Assembly (NCBI GenBank): GCA_030015575.1
Contig: CM057338.1
Coordinates: forward strand, 830,420,353 to 830,484,352
DNA: 64,000 nt
Reading direction: 5' to 3'
Origin: Agapanthus africanus
Taxonomy: Eukaryota; Streptophyta; Magnoliopsida; Asparagales; Amaryllidaceae
The stretch's first letter is position 1. The number at the start of each line of letters is the position of its first letter. Position numbers and translations under genes: made by a program. The notes below the pieces were generated by a model. The model was not told where the DNA came from. It saw nothing but the letters and a program-made list of their open reading frames with translations, and did not search any database. This document shows, in pieces, positions 19,331 through 29,339 of the stretch.

Positions 19331-20920
19331 TGTTGAAGTCGAAAATTGCACCCGGTTGACCAAGTCAAAGTCAAAGTCAATCCCAAGCCAAGTAGGCCCA
19401 TGCCCAGGTCGAGTCCGAACATGAAGCGGCCGGCCCTCCCCCATGCCAAAATGAAATCATGTAATAAATAATTTTTATGTAATTTTTTATGCATGAATGT
19501 AAACAAAATAGGCATAAAGCCAAATTTTTGTAAAGCCCATGGCTTATGTGCAAAATGAAATGGCACATGAGCCATGGGATAGGCAAAATGCCATTTTGTA
19601 AAGCCCAAGGGGCTATATGTAAATATGTAAGCCTATATAAGGCAACATGATGATGAATAAAGCATAGACTTTTCATTCCCCAAAAATTAGGGCCTGTGCC
19701 TCTTTCTCCTTCCTCAAGGTTCTAAAACCTTTTTCTTTCTTTTGAATTAAATCAAGAGTTTTACTCTTCTTTTTATAAAACTAAATAGTTTTTCACCACA
19801 AAACCCACAAAGAGGAACTCAGATCTTCCATCAGATCTCAGAAAGGAGAGATTTTTAAAATCTCATACTTCTTGATCTTGAAGATCCGGCAAACAAAAGA
19901 AGAAAAAGGAGACCCATCTCCAGAAACCCCACTTGAAGGAAGATCCAGGGCTCAAGGGGATAAGCCCCTTCATCAGCCTCAAAATATCCTAGGAGTTTAA
20001 CTCCTCATACACACATACACACACACACACAAAAAAAAAATAATAAATGCCCCTTTCTGGGAGTACAACTCCCATTGCAGGGACCAAATCCCTTTTGCCT
20101 CCCGACCGTCCACGTGCATGGCAAGTGAGGCGCTAGCGCTCTTGCGCTCAGAGCGCTAGCGTCTGAGCACCTACGTGCCTGGCACATGGGGCGCTAACGC
20201 TCAAAGCGCTAGCACACTTGCGCGCCCAAAGCGCTAGCGCCCGAGCGCCCATGTGCCTGGCACATGGGGCGCTAGCGCTCTTGCGCTCAGAGTGCTAGCG
20301 TCCGAGCGCCCAAAGCGCTAGCACCCGAGCGTCCACGTGCCTGGAACTTGGGGCGCTAGCGCTCTGGCGCTCAGAGCGCTAGCGCCCACGTGCCTGGCTC
20401 GTGGAGCGCTCGCGCCCAAAGTGCTAGCGCCCTTGCACCCAAAGCGCTAGCACCCAAAGCGCTAGCGCTTTTTCCCACGCATCTTTTGGATGCCCTTTCC
20501 CTGAATCTACATACACACACACACACACATACTCCATGACACTGTCCCTGTTAGAAAAAAATTTCTAACGGGGCGCTGCCCCGCACCCTGCAAGGGGGCT
20601 GCTAGCCCTCTTGACCCCCAGCCCGCTATCCAGGTAGCGGGACCCCCGTAAAAAACTCTGCGAGGCCCCCGATATATCCAAAACCCCTTCAAAACACAAC
20701 ACTGCACATTGAGTTCACATGGCCAGTTTAACCCGTTAATCGGAGGTTCTCTCGCTCCAAATGCGAGGGGTAATTAACGACAGTTTAGTCCGCGGCTGCC
20801 GGAGATTCGGATCCCCACAATCAATAAACCCCAGCCTACCCTAGGCAGGGGGAATCTGTAGTACGCCTGACAAGCGCGCGTGTATTCCCATCTCAATGGG
20901 GTGACGAAAAACACCCAACA
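19331..20920 (+). repeat. Element B 5' LTR
   Basis: 1590 bp, TGTTGAAGTC to ACCCAACA. TATA box TATATAAG at 19634-19641, a long transcribed leader, a CA microsatellite near 20010-20030, a GCGCTAGCGC/CACGTG palindrome block (about 20120-20475), a strong hairpin GTTAGAAA-AAAA-TTTCTAAC near 20550, and a GCCT...AGGC hairpin inside CCCC...GGGG near 20829-20852, close to the LTR end. Confidence 0.93.
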
Positions 20921-20925
20921 GATTC

Positions 20926-20944
20926 TGGCACGCCCGGTGGGACC
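20926..20944 (+). other. Primer-binding site of element B
   Basis: TGGCACGCCCGGTGGGACC after the spacer GATTC, identical to that of element A. Confidence 0.85.
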
Positions 20945-21062
20945 AATCTCTCCTCCTATATTTTGGGTTAAACGTTCATGCGAACTCAATCAATATACAT
21001 ATCTGTATTTATACTAAAATAATGCTCTTTCATGCAGGTTTTCAAGCAATCACTTTCCAACA

Positions 21063-22820
21063 ATGTCTCCAAAGATGAACTCAGCTCCCATCTCATACAC
21101 GATGAAGATGGACTCCATGACGGTCCTCCCGGCAAGTCTCGGATGACAGTGGGAAGAACCGCTGCTACAATTCGGCTCTATCCTGTTCGTGTCAACTAAC
21201 GCCATCCCAGCTCCTCAAGCCCCGGTGATAGACAAACCGATCTCGAAAGGCAAGAGGTCAAATGTGGTGGTCTCAAAGGTGCCCCAACTCAAACGCAAGT
21301 CGGTGTTTGAACGACTTTCCTTGGCCCCAGCTGGGGGCAAGGCCATCAACACCAACAAAGCTACAACACGTCTCGAGCAAGCTCCGGCGGTGCCCCTAAC
21401 AACTGCTCGATCGAGTGTCTTCTCTAAGCTCCCCGCTAATCGACTCACAATGGCTTCCCGGATGACGGATGCCTGCCAAGCCTTCAAAATCGAGAAGCCG
21501 AGGTATAGAGCCAACAAAAGGGCTAGGGCTCCTGCTAGGCTGAACTTCATGAGGTTCGAGGAACAGGGTCACCCCGCCAAAGATAGAGAAACGGCTGGAT
21601 ATGTGGTCCACACCGTCTACATGGCCGGACATGAAGAAACAAACCCTCCTATGCTTCACAGCCAGGGTAATGATATGGTGGACGCTACCCAACATCCACT
21701 CGGTCTAAATGATGAAGAGCTCGCTCAGGCCGATAAGCCAAAAGAGCCCGGAGTTCCTGCGGAATTGTGCTCAGGCAATAAGGATGACCCGATTATCATA
21801 ACCGGAACTACAGAACAAGTATTATTCCGATGGCTTCAGAGGCAGCTTCAGGACAGGGATGAGAAGTTAGCCAAGGTACAATCTAAGGTCGATGAATTGG
21901 CAAACGTCACGGCAGATCTCACGACCCAAGTCGCCCGATTGCAATTACAGCAGAATCAAATTTTGGTTCACGAGCCAGGGATTGATACCCGGAGGCAGCC
22001 AACTGATACCCCCTTCAACCTAAGAGCGGAGCGCCTTCGTGAAAAACGGTCGCGATCAGCCTCCAGTCCCTCCGATACATACACCGAAGGAGAATCTCCA
22101 CTGAAAGAGAAACTGGATAAGGTATATTCCTTCAAAAGGAACAAAGTCCACAAGATATTCAAGGACGCCCTAAGAAACGGTCTACGACTGCCAGAATCAA
22201 AGAGACCGCAAGAAGTGAATATGACCGACGACCTAAAATATTGCCCCTATCACAGAGTGATAAGTCATGCCATTGAGAACTGCTTCGTTTTCAAAGATTG
22301 GGTCGAAAGACAATACAAGACGGGAGAGATAGAACTGTCTAAAGGCGTGTTAGCAAATAGTCAAGTTACGACCGCCAATTTCATACAAATGGAGACCAAA
22401 GCCTTTTGGGAACCTAATCCTCCCAGACACGTGCCATTATCTGAAAAAGGCGAACCAAAGAATGATCGGCCTCAAGGACCAGCATCAGTAAGGGCACCTA
22501 CTCTAATAAAGAGAAAGAAGAAGGTGTACTCCTTCAGGAGGGATGAGGTCCGCAATATATTCGAGGAAGCCTTGAACAACGGTCTGCAATTGCCTATTCT
22601 GAAAAGGCCACATGAAATGAATATGACCAGCAATCCCGTATACTGCCCATACCATAGGGTGGTGAGTCATACCATTGAAGACTGTTGTGTTTTCAAAGAT
22701 TGGGCAGAGGACCAATACAAGCTTGGACAAACCTCACAGTCCTCAGATGTATCGGCAAGCCACAGAGTTACGGTCATCAATACAGCTCCGCCAGGATCAA
22801 AATTCAAGGAGCTGGGATAA
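21063..22820 (+). pseudogene. Element B gag-like protein without capsid domain
   Basis: The likely original start is ATG 21063 (MSPKMNSAPISYTMKMDSM). A TGA at 21144 interrupts it, where element C has an Arg codon (SLSRQWEE against SLG*QWEE). The frame then stays open for about 550 codons to TAA 22818. N-terminal region (KSVFERLSLAPAGGK, PRYRANKRARAP) matches element C. A coiled-coil-like segment lies near 21830-21970 (QLQDRDEKLAKVQSKVDEL). The Retrotrans_gag capsid region found in A and C is absent. Two full copies of the C-terminal module follow: VYSFKRNKVHKIFKDAL with CPYHRVISHAIENCFVFKDW (22120-22310), and VYSFRRDEVRNIFEEAL with CPYHRVVSHTIEDCCVFKDW (22525-22715). RNA binding inferred. Confidence 0.8.
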
Positions 22821-23115
22821 GCAAAGATGACCACCACGTCGTTAAACTGGGAACAATCGACCTCTAAGTCGTTAAACTGGGAATGTAAAAAATAAAAAAT
22901 AAAAAAATAAAAAAAATGTGTAAATAAAAAAAAGGAATGTGTAAATAAATAAATAAAAAGAAAAGCCGAAATGATGGGGCAACTCGCAATAAAAATCAGC
23001 GAGTAAAATAAAGATGAAAAATGAAGCCGAAATGATAGGGCAACCGCGAATAAAAGCCGAAATGATAGGGCAAACGCGACCTTCGCGATAAGAAAAGCTA
23101 AAATGATAGAGCAAT
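22821..23115 (+). repeat. Element B spacer with GCCGAAATGAT repeats
   Basis: Two short diverged minisatellite units (ACGTCGTTAAACTGGG), an A-rich tract, then four or so copies of AGCCGAAATGATRGGGCAA, as in element A at 8250-8460. Minus-strand frames here come from the repeats. Confidence 0.6.
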
Positions 23116-23161
23116 CGCGGTAAAACAAAAAAATACAAAAAAAACAAACAAAACGAAGGCG

Positions 23162-23290
23162 AATGATGAGTTGCTCCTGGTACCATATTCCAGTGCAGCG
23201 ATGCAGACGCCAACCAAAATCTAATTTCCCAAAATTCTCCCAGCCCTACGGGTGATCCCCCAAATTGACTACTATATACAATCCACGGGC
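23162..23290 (+). other. GATGAGTTGCTC unit and stem motif (element B, copy 1)
   Basis: A first GAATGATGAGTTGCTCCTGG unit with downstream AGCGATGCAGACGCC, then GCCC (23243)...TATACAATCCACGGGC (to 23290). Here the outer GCCC/GGGC pairing is kept but the inner variable stem is poor. Confidence 0.5.
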
Positions 23291-23382
23291 TCAAATAATT
23301 CTCGTCGTATCCATGACCCACCGCAACCACTAGTTACGCGACTGGTCCTTGCCCTTGGAATTATGGTCCATTGGAAAGACCC

Positions 23383-23613
23383 GCTCATGTGTCCTCATGA
23401 TACATGAGGAGAACAAACCTTCGTGGGATCCTTATGACTTACGAAGGAAAAACACACTTGGGAGTCCCCACGACTCCTAAGGAGAAAGTACACCTACGAG
23501 ATCCTTACGACTCGCAGGGAGAAAATGCTTTTATGGGACCCTTACGGCCCATAAAATTGAAAAGCTTTAGGTGATAGGGATCTAAACCTGTCTTCTAAGC
23601 CATCGCTTCCCAA
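23383..23613 (+). other. Five-hairpin cassette 1 and closing stem (element B)
   Basis: Five mini-hairpins, for example CCTTCGTGGGATC/GACTTACGAAGG (loop CTTAT), CTTGGGAGTC/GACTCCTAAG (loop CCCAC) and CTTTTATGGGACC/GGCCCATAAAA (loop CTTAC). A CTTTAGG...CCTAAG type stem with the internal text GATAGGGATCTAAACCTG follows. Confidence 0.62.
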
Positions 23614-23619
23614 TAGGCA

Positions 23620-23925
23620 ATGGAGAATGATGAGTCGCTCCTGGTACCATATTCCAGTGCAGCGATGCAGACGCCGGCCAAAATCCAAATTCCCGATGGC
23701 GAATGATGAGTCGCTCCTGGTACCATATTCCAATGTAGCGATGCAGACGCCAACCAAATTCCAAACGCAAATCCCAATGGCGAATGATGAGTCGCTCCTG
23801 GTACCATATTCCAGTGCAGCGATGCAGACGCCAACCAAATTCCAAATCCCATACCCCAATGGCGAATGATGAGTCGCTCATGGTACCATATTCCAGTGCA
23901 GCGATGCAGACGCCGACAAAGTCCT
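23620..23925 (+). repeat. Tandem GATGAGTCGCTC repeats of element B
   Basis: Four units of about 70-85 bp, each with AATGATGAGTCGCTC, CTGGTACCATATTCCA and GCAGCGATGCAGACGCC. CGCT and AGCG, and TGG and CCA, can pair within a unit. Two more diverged units lie at 24440-24580, and related units in elements A and C. The frames on both strands in this stretch come from the repetition. Confidence 0.75.
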
Positions 23926-23937
23926 GAAATTTTTCCG

Positions 23938-23988
23938 GCCCTACGGTCTGGACCATACATCTTGCAAAACCGTATACAATCCACGGGC
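23938..23988 (+). other. CCCTA...TATACAATCCACGGG stem motif (element B, copy 2)
   Basis: TACGGT (23942-23947) pairs with ACCGTA (23969-23974), and GCCC (23938-23941) with GGGC (23985-23988); TACAATCCAC is the bulge. This is the clearest copy. Confidence 0.6.
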
Positions 23989-24090
23989 GTAAAACAATTC
24001 CAATCCCTCCCAAGTCCTACCGGTGAGATCACATTCAAAGTCCCACCGGCGGTGAAGATTCAAAGAAAAAGGTATGTCCACAAGCAAAAT

Positions 24091-24180
24091 GGGCACGGAT
24101 GAAAACCCGAAAGGGATCCGTGAGTAAAAACAGCAGGACTGCTGACGAGTTTGTGAAAACCCGAAAGGGCGCAAACTCAT
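24091..24180 (+). other. Twin GAAA-tetraloop hairpin module (element B)
   Basis: CACGGAT (24094-24100) pairs with ATCCGTG (24116-24122) around GAAAACCCGAAAGGG. GAGTTTG (24147-24153) pairs with CAAACTC (24172-24178) around the same string. Each has an inner CCC-GAAA-GGG tetraloop hairpin. Confidence 0.65.
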
Positions 24181-24199
24181 GAAAAAGAGATGAAATGCA

Positions 24200-24420
24200 C
24201 TCACAAAGTCCTCTCTACTTTGTGAGGAGAAATTTCCCGCGTGAAATCCTTACGACTCACAAAGGAGCAATGCACTTAGGAGTCCCCATGACTCCTAAAG
24301 AGAAAATACACCTACGGGATCCTTACGACCCGTAGGGAGAAAATGCTTTGTGAACCCTTACGGCTCACAAAATTGAAAAGTCTTAGGTGATAGGGACCTA
24401 AAACTTGTCTCCTAAGCCAT
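24200..24420 (+). other. Five-hairpin cassette 2 and closing stem (element B)
   Basis: The first stem is CTCACAAAGT/ACTTTGTGAG, 10 bp perfect, followed by four more with CTTAC or CCCAT loops, for example CCTACGGGATC/GACCCGTAGG. Then CTTAGG...CCTAAG (about 24383-24416). Confidence 0.6.
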
Positions 24421-24599
24421 CGCTTCCTGATAAGCAAGCGCAAATGATGATTCGCTCCTGGTACCATATTCCAGTGTAGCGATACTGATGCCAAGCAAAA
24501 ACCAAAATCCCCAAATCCTCTCATGGCAAATGATGATTCGCTTCTGGTACCGTATTCCAGTATAGCGATGCTGATGTCAACCCAAATCACAATCAACAA

Positions 24600-25998
24600 G
24601 TCAACTTCAACTCCGGCACCGCAGAAAGCGGAGCAAGTCAAAATCCAATCTCGACACCACAAGAAGCGGAGCAAGTCAAGTTCACCCCTGACACTGTAGG
24701 AAGCAGAGCAAGTCAAATAGAGCGTCGACCGTCCATGTCGCAAAAAGGGCAGTGCGGGTTTCCCACAAATCGGGAACCAAATCGCTCCGGATCATAGCGT
24801 CGGCCATCCATGTCGCAAAAAGGGCAGTGCAGGCTTCCCACAAATCGGGAACCAAATCGCTCCGGATCAGAGCGTCAACCGTCCATATCGCAAAAAGGGC
24901 AGTGCAGGCTTCCCACAAATCGGTAACCAAATCGCTCTGGGTTAGAGCGTCGACCGTCCATATCGCAAAAAGGGCAGTGCAGGCTTCCTACAAAGCAGGA
25001 ACCAAATCACTCCGGATCAGAGCGTCGATCGTCCATATCGCAAAAAGGGCAGTGCAGGCTTCCCACAAATCGGGAACCAAATCGCTCCGGATCAGAGCGT
25101 CGACCCTCCATGTCGTAAAAAGGGCAGTGCAGGCTTCCCACAAATCGGGAACCAAATCGCTCCGGGTCAGAGCGTCGACCATCCATGTCGCAAAAAGGGC
25201 AGTGCAGGCTTCCCACAAATCGGGAACCAAATCGCTCCGGATCAGAGCGTCGACCGTCCATTCGCAAAAAGGGCAGTGCAGGCTTCCCACAAATCGGGAA
25301 CCAAATCGCTCTGGGTCAGAGCGTCGACCGTCCATATCGCAAAAAGGGCAGTGCAGGCTTCCTACAAATCGTTAACCAAATCGTTCCGGATCAGAGCGTC
25401 GACCGTCCATGTCGTAAAAAGGACAGTGCATGCTTCCTCCAAAGCAGGAACCAGATCACTCCGGGCCAGGGAAAAGTCTACCACAGACACTCCGTCTCGG
25501 AGATGGGTCAGAGCGTCGACCGTCCATGTCGTAAAAAGGGCAGTGCAGGCTTCCTACAAAGCAGGAACCAGATCACTCCGGGGCAGGGAAAAGTCTACCA
25601 CGGACACTCCGTCTCGGAGACGCGTGAAACGTCGACCGTCCATGTCGCAAAAAAGGCAGTGCGGGCTTCCCACAAATCGGGAACCAAATCGCTCCGGATT
25701 AGAGCACCGACTGTCCATGTCGCCAAAAGGGCAGTGCAGGCTTTCTATAAATCGGGAACCAAATCGCTCCGGATCAGAGTGTCGACCGTCCATGTCGCAA
25801 AAAGGGCAGTGCAGGCTTTCCACAAATCGGGAACCAAATCACTCCGGATCAAAGCGTCGACTGTCAATGTCGCAAAAAGGGCAGTGCAGGATTCCTACAA
25901 AGCGGGAACCAAATCGCTCTGGGCCAGGAAAACGTCTACCACAGACACTCCGTCTCGGAGACGCATCAAGCGTCAACCGTCCATGTCGTAAAAAGGGC
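24600..25998 (+). repeat. 75-bp satellite-like tandem array of element B
   Basis: After a few AAGCGGAGCAAGTCAA units (24600-24718), about sixteen units of 75 bp follow, with GTCGACCGTCCATGTCGC, AAAAAGGGCAGTGCAGGCTTCC and CGGGAACCAAATCGCTCCGG. Some carry an insert around CACTCCGTCTCGGAGA. Equivalent points are 75 bases apart (24741, 24816). Because 75 is divisible by three, several frames stay open on both strands; this is no evidence of a protein. Confidence 0.92.
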
Positions 25999-26062
25999 AG
26001 TGCATCCCAAAAGTGGGAACCAAAGCAAGTCGCCTCCACGCAAAAGAAGATCCATAAATTTC

Positions 26063-26111
26063 ATGCACACGACTCACATATGTGGTGTGCATTTATTGAT
26101 GGGGGGCATTT
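26063..26111 (+). other. Hairpin and polypurine tract of element B
   Basis: ATGCACAC (26063-26070) pairs with GTGTGCAT (26085-26092), with the palindrome CACATATGTG inside. The tract GGGGGGCATTT follows and ends at the LTR. Element C has the same hairpin. Confidence 0.8.
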
Positions 26112-26784
26112 TGTTGAAGTCGAAAATTGCACTCTGGTTGACCAAGTCAAAGTCAAAGTCAACCCCAAGCCAAGTGGGCCCATGCCCAGGTCGAGTCCGA
26201 ACATGAAGCGGCCGGCCCTCCCCCATGCCAAAATGAAATCATGTAATAAATAATTTTTGTGTAATTTTTTATGCATGAATGTAAACAAAATGGGCATAAA
26301 GCCAAATTTTTGTAAAGCCCATGGCTTATATGCAAAAAAAAATGGCACATGAGCCATGAGATGGGCAAAATGCCATTTTATAAAGCCCAAGGGGCTATAT
26401 GTAAATATGTAAGCCTATATAAGGTAACATGATGATGAATAAAGCATAGACTTTTCATTCCCCAAAAATTAGGGCCTGTGCCTCTTTCTCCTTCCTCAAG
26501 ATTCTAAAACCTTCTTCTTTCTTTTGAATTAAATCAAGAGTTTTACTCTTCCTTTTATAAAACTAAATAGTTTTTCACCACAAAACCCACAAAGGGGAAC
26601 TCAGATCTTCCATCAGATCTCAGAAAGGAGAGATTTTTAAAATCTCATACTTCTTGATCTTGAAGATCCGGCAAACAAAAGAAGAAGAAGGAGACCCATC
26701 TCCAGAAACCCCACTTTGGGAAAGATCCAGAGCTCAAGGGGAGAAGCCCCTTCATCTGCCTCAAAATATCCTAGGAGTTTAACT

Positions 26785-26815
<31 letters not shown>

Positions 26816-27677
26816 AAATAATAAGTGCCTCTTTCTGGGAGTTCAATTCCCATTGCAGGGACCAAGTCCCTTTTATCTCTCGAGCGCCCACGTGCCTGAC
26901 ACGTGAGGCGCTAACGCTCTTGCGCTCAGAGCACTAGCGTCTGAGCACCCACGTGCCTGACACGTGGGGCGCTAGCGCCCAAAGCGCTAGCGCCCGAGCG
27001 TCCACGTGCTTGGCACGTGGGGCGCTAGCGTCCGGAGCCCAGAGCGTTAGCACCCGAGCGCCCAAAACGCTAGCGCCCGAGCGTCCATGTGCCTAGAACG
27101 TGGGGCGCGAGCGCTCCGGCACTCAAAACGCTGGCGCCCATGTGCCTGGTACGTGGGGCGCTAGCGCCCAAAGCACTAGCGCTCAAAGCACTAGCGCCCT
27201 TGAGCTCAAAGCGCTAGCACCCAAAGCGCTGGCGCTTTTCCCACGCATCCTTTGAATGCCTTTTCCCTAAATCCACACACACACACACACACAACGACAC
27301 TGTCCCTGTTAGAAAAAAATTTCTAATGGGGCGCTGCCCCGCACCTCGCAAGAGGGCTGCTAGCCCCCTTGATCCCCAGCCCGCTATCCGGGTAGCGGGA
27401 CCCCTGTAAAAAACTCTGCGAGGCCCCCGATATATCCAAAACCCTTCAAAACACAACACTACACATTGAGTTCGCATGACCAGTTTAACCCGTTAATCGG
27501 AGGTTCTCTCGCTCCAAATGGGAAGGGTAATTAACGGCAGCTTAGTCCGTGGCTGCCGGAGATTCGGATCCCCGCAATCAATAAACCCCAGCCTATCCTC
27601 GGCAGGGGGAATCTGTAGTACGCCTGACAAGCGCGCGCGTATTCCCATCTCAATGGGGTGACGAAAAACACCCTCTA
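26112..27677 (+). repeat. Element B 3' LTR
   Basis: 1566 bp, matching 19331-20920 with scattered changes. TATA box 26416-26423, CT/CA microsatellites near 26790-26815 and 27275-27292, and the GCGCTAGCGC/CACGTG block at about 26880-27240. The last bases read CTCTA instead of CAACA; the end is fixed by the GGGTG duplication at 27678. Confidence 0.93.
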
Positions 27678-28330
27678 GGGTGAAGCATGGATTTTATATT
27701 TATTAATTCATTTGCTTGCACTATTGAAGCATGGTTCAATTTATTTACTGAAATAAATTCCATGTTTCAATAAGTGAGGAATTAGAAAAGCCATTTCTTC
27801 ACCTGGTCATTGATACACACTTATTCATTTTCCTCACTTGAACTCATGTGATGAGTTCTCCTCTCTAGCTCTCTCCATCTTTTTGATCCTTCACCTCTAA
27901 CCTCAATCCTTCACATGAGTTGTGAAACCTTGAGCTTGTGAGAACCCTAGTGAGTTTTGAACCCCTACTTCACCATCCTAGTTTGAATTAGCATTTTGAA
28001 CTAGCGTGTTTTCTTCACTAAAGAGTTTAGTGAAGAGGTAGCTTGGATTAGCGGAGCTTCAGGTGGATCATCTTTGGCACGAAGATAGCAAAGAAAGTTC
28101 GATCCGACTTCAAGTGGAGCCTAGTGGAGTCATAAAGACTACCACCCGGAGCATTTGAAGAGAAGGACACGGTCTACAAAGATTGTAACCTCTTTCACTT
28201 TGGTATAGTTTTTTATATCATGCTTAAAACCTTAATTATCTAATTAAGATTCTAGATAAGTGTAGCTCAGCACTAAGATTTTTTGAAAATGGCATGCTTG
28301 ATGCTTAGTAAAACTCAGTGGTGGTGATAG
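27678..28330 (+). repeat. Copia-1 3' LTR, remainder
   Basis: Continues the LTR interrupted at 19330. The layout (GAGGTGG before the break, CTCTCTAGCTCTCTCC, then GGTGGATCATCTTTGGCACGA and a tail) resembles the R-U5 part of the Copia-3 LTR read on the minus strand (GGGTGGATCTTCTATCACAACG). I could not place the exact 3' end. Confidence 0.6.
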
Positions 28331-28790
28331 GACACACTTTCATTCCCTTGCAAGTAGCTCGGCGTCAATAACAACCAACAAGCCATTGAGATACGCACGC
28401 TCAACCCTCACCTTAAATCTCAACCGTTCAACACCACTGGTGATAAGATCGACGGAGGACAACATCTGAGGGAGATTCCCACCTCCATCAAAAGGTAAAC
28501 TACATGTTTGCAAAACGGCAAATGGGTTCTCAGTATGGAACAAGTAAGGGGGTTATATCGAATTTAGCCTTTTCTCATCATATGTCTTCTGCATCAGCAC
28601 TTCACCCAGTACCTTCCTTTTCTTGACGTATGTGCTTTGTATCTCTACTTTATCTACGCTAGTACAGATATGTAGGGTAGGAAAAACTGTAGGGGCAATT
28701 TTGTGCCCCCACAGTGGAAACCGTATGGAAGGCAAGTCTACAGTGCAAGAAGAGACGCTTCTATGGTGGGAACGCAGAGGCAATGTCCGG
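28331..28790 (-). other. Unassigned stretch with two minus-strand frames
   Basis: Minus-strand frames 28340-28543 (67 codons) and 28553-28783 (76 codons) have plausible composition (LTSGVERLRFKVRVERAYLN-like text and a lysine-rich part, KKRKVLGEVL), but I recognise no family. GTAGGGGCAATTTTGTGCCCC at about 28688-28710 matches the subterminal repeats near 30740-30930. This may be the left part of a CACTA-like element with captured sequence. Confidence 0.3.
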
Positions 28791-28972
28791 ATATTTAAAA
28801 AATAAAAAATAAATCATAAAATTACCCACCCTCTTTACCCCACGCCCCGATAATCTCCAAAATCGAATCTCCCCCAACCCCCTACCCAACAATTTTCCCT
28901 CTTACTTAAATTTTTTTTTTACCCCTCTCCAAACCCTAAATCTTGGCTGCCACTCTCGATCTCCTCTTAGAT

Positions 28973-29160
28973 CGCCGCCACCTTCGACCTTGCCTTGTCG
29001 TTGCCACCCCGGACTCCGCCTCCTCGCCGCCACCCCGGCCCCGACCTCGCCTGGTCGCCGCAACCCCGGGCGCCGCCTCGTCGCCGCCACCCCGGTCGCC
29101 GCCTCGTCGCCGCACCCCCGATCTCGCCTTGTCGCCGCCACCCCTCGCCTCACCTCGTTC
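28973..29160 (+). repeat. GC-rich CCGCCACCCCGG minisatellite
   Basis: Imperfect repeats of TCGCCGCCACCCCGG. Frames are open on both strands because the repeats lack stops. It lies in the presumed leader of the HD-ZIP fragment. Confidence 0.6.
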
Positions 29161-29339
29161 GAGATCTCTCTTCGTACTCCTTCTATGCCCAAAACAATGT
29201 TCAACTCTCTTGGCCTCTCTCTTGGGCTGGTACCAATTCAATCACCAGTTTTTATTTTTTATTTTAGAATTTTTTTAACGAGTTTTGAGCTGATTTTGGT
29301 GGTGGATTTTGTTGTTTTTGATCAGCAAACAAATAATAA

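Larger units (their letters stand above)
19331..27677 (+). mobile_element. Element B: non-autonomous gag-only Ty3/gypsy-type element
   Basis: LTRs 19331-20920 and 26112-27677, primer-binding site, one gag-like frame, structured 3' region, 75-bp tandem repeats, hairpin and polypurine tract. The duplication GGGTG flanks it (19326-19330 and 27678-27682). It is inserted in the Copia-1 3' LTR: an AAGCATGG-containing context lies on both sides. No pol sequence is present between 22820 and 26111, so it needs enzymes in trans. LTRs differ at scattered sites and in their last bases (CAACA against CTCTA). Confidence 0.92.

Noticed and set aside
23542-24038. Overlapping minus-strand frames of 105-147 codons
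   Set aside because: Three frames open over the same GATGAGTCGCTC repeats; due to repetition.
24752-26253. Frames of 207, 268 and 325 codons in the 75-bp array
   Set aside because: The unit length is divisible by three and frames are open on both strands; the protein text is a repeat with no domain.
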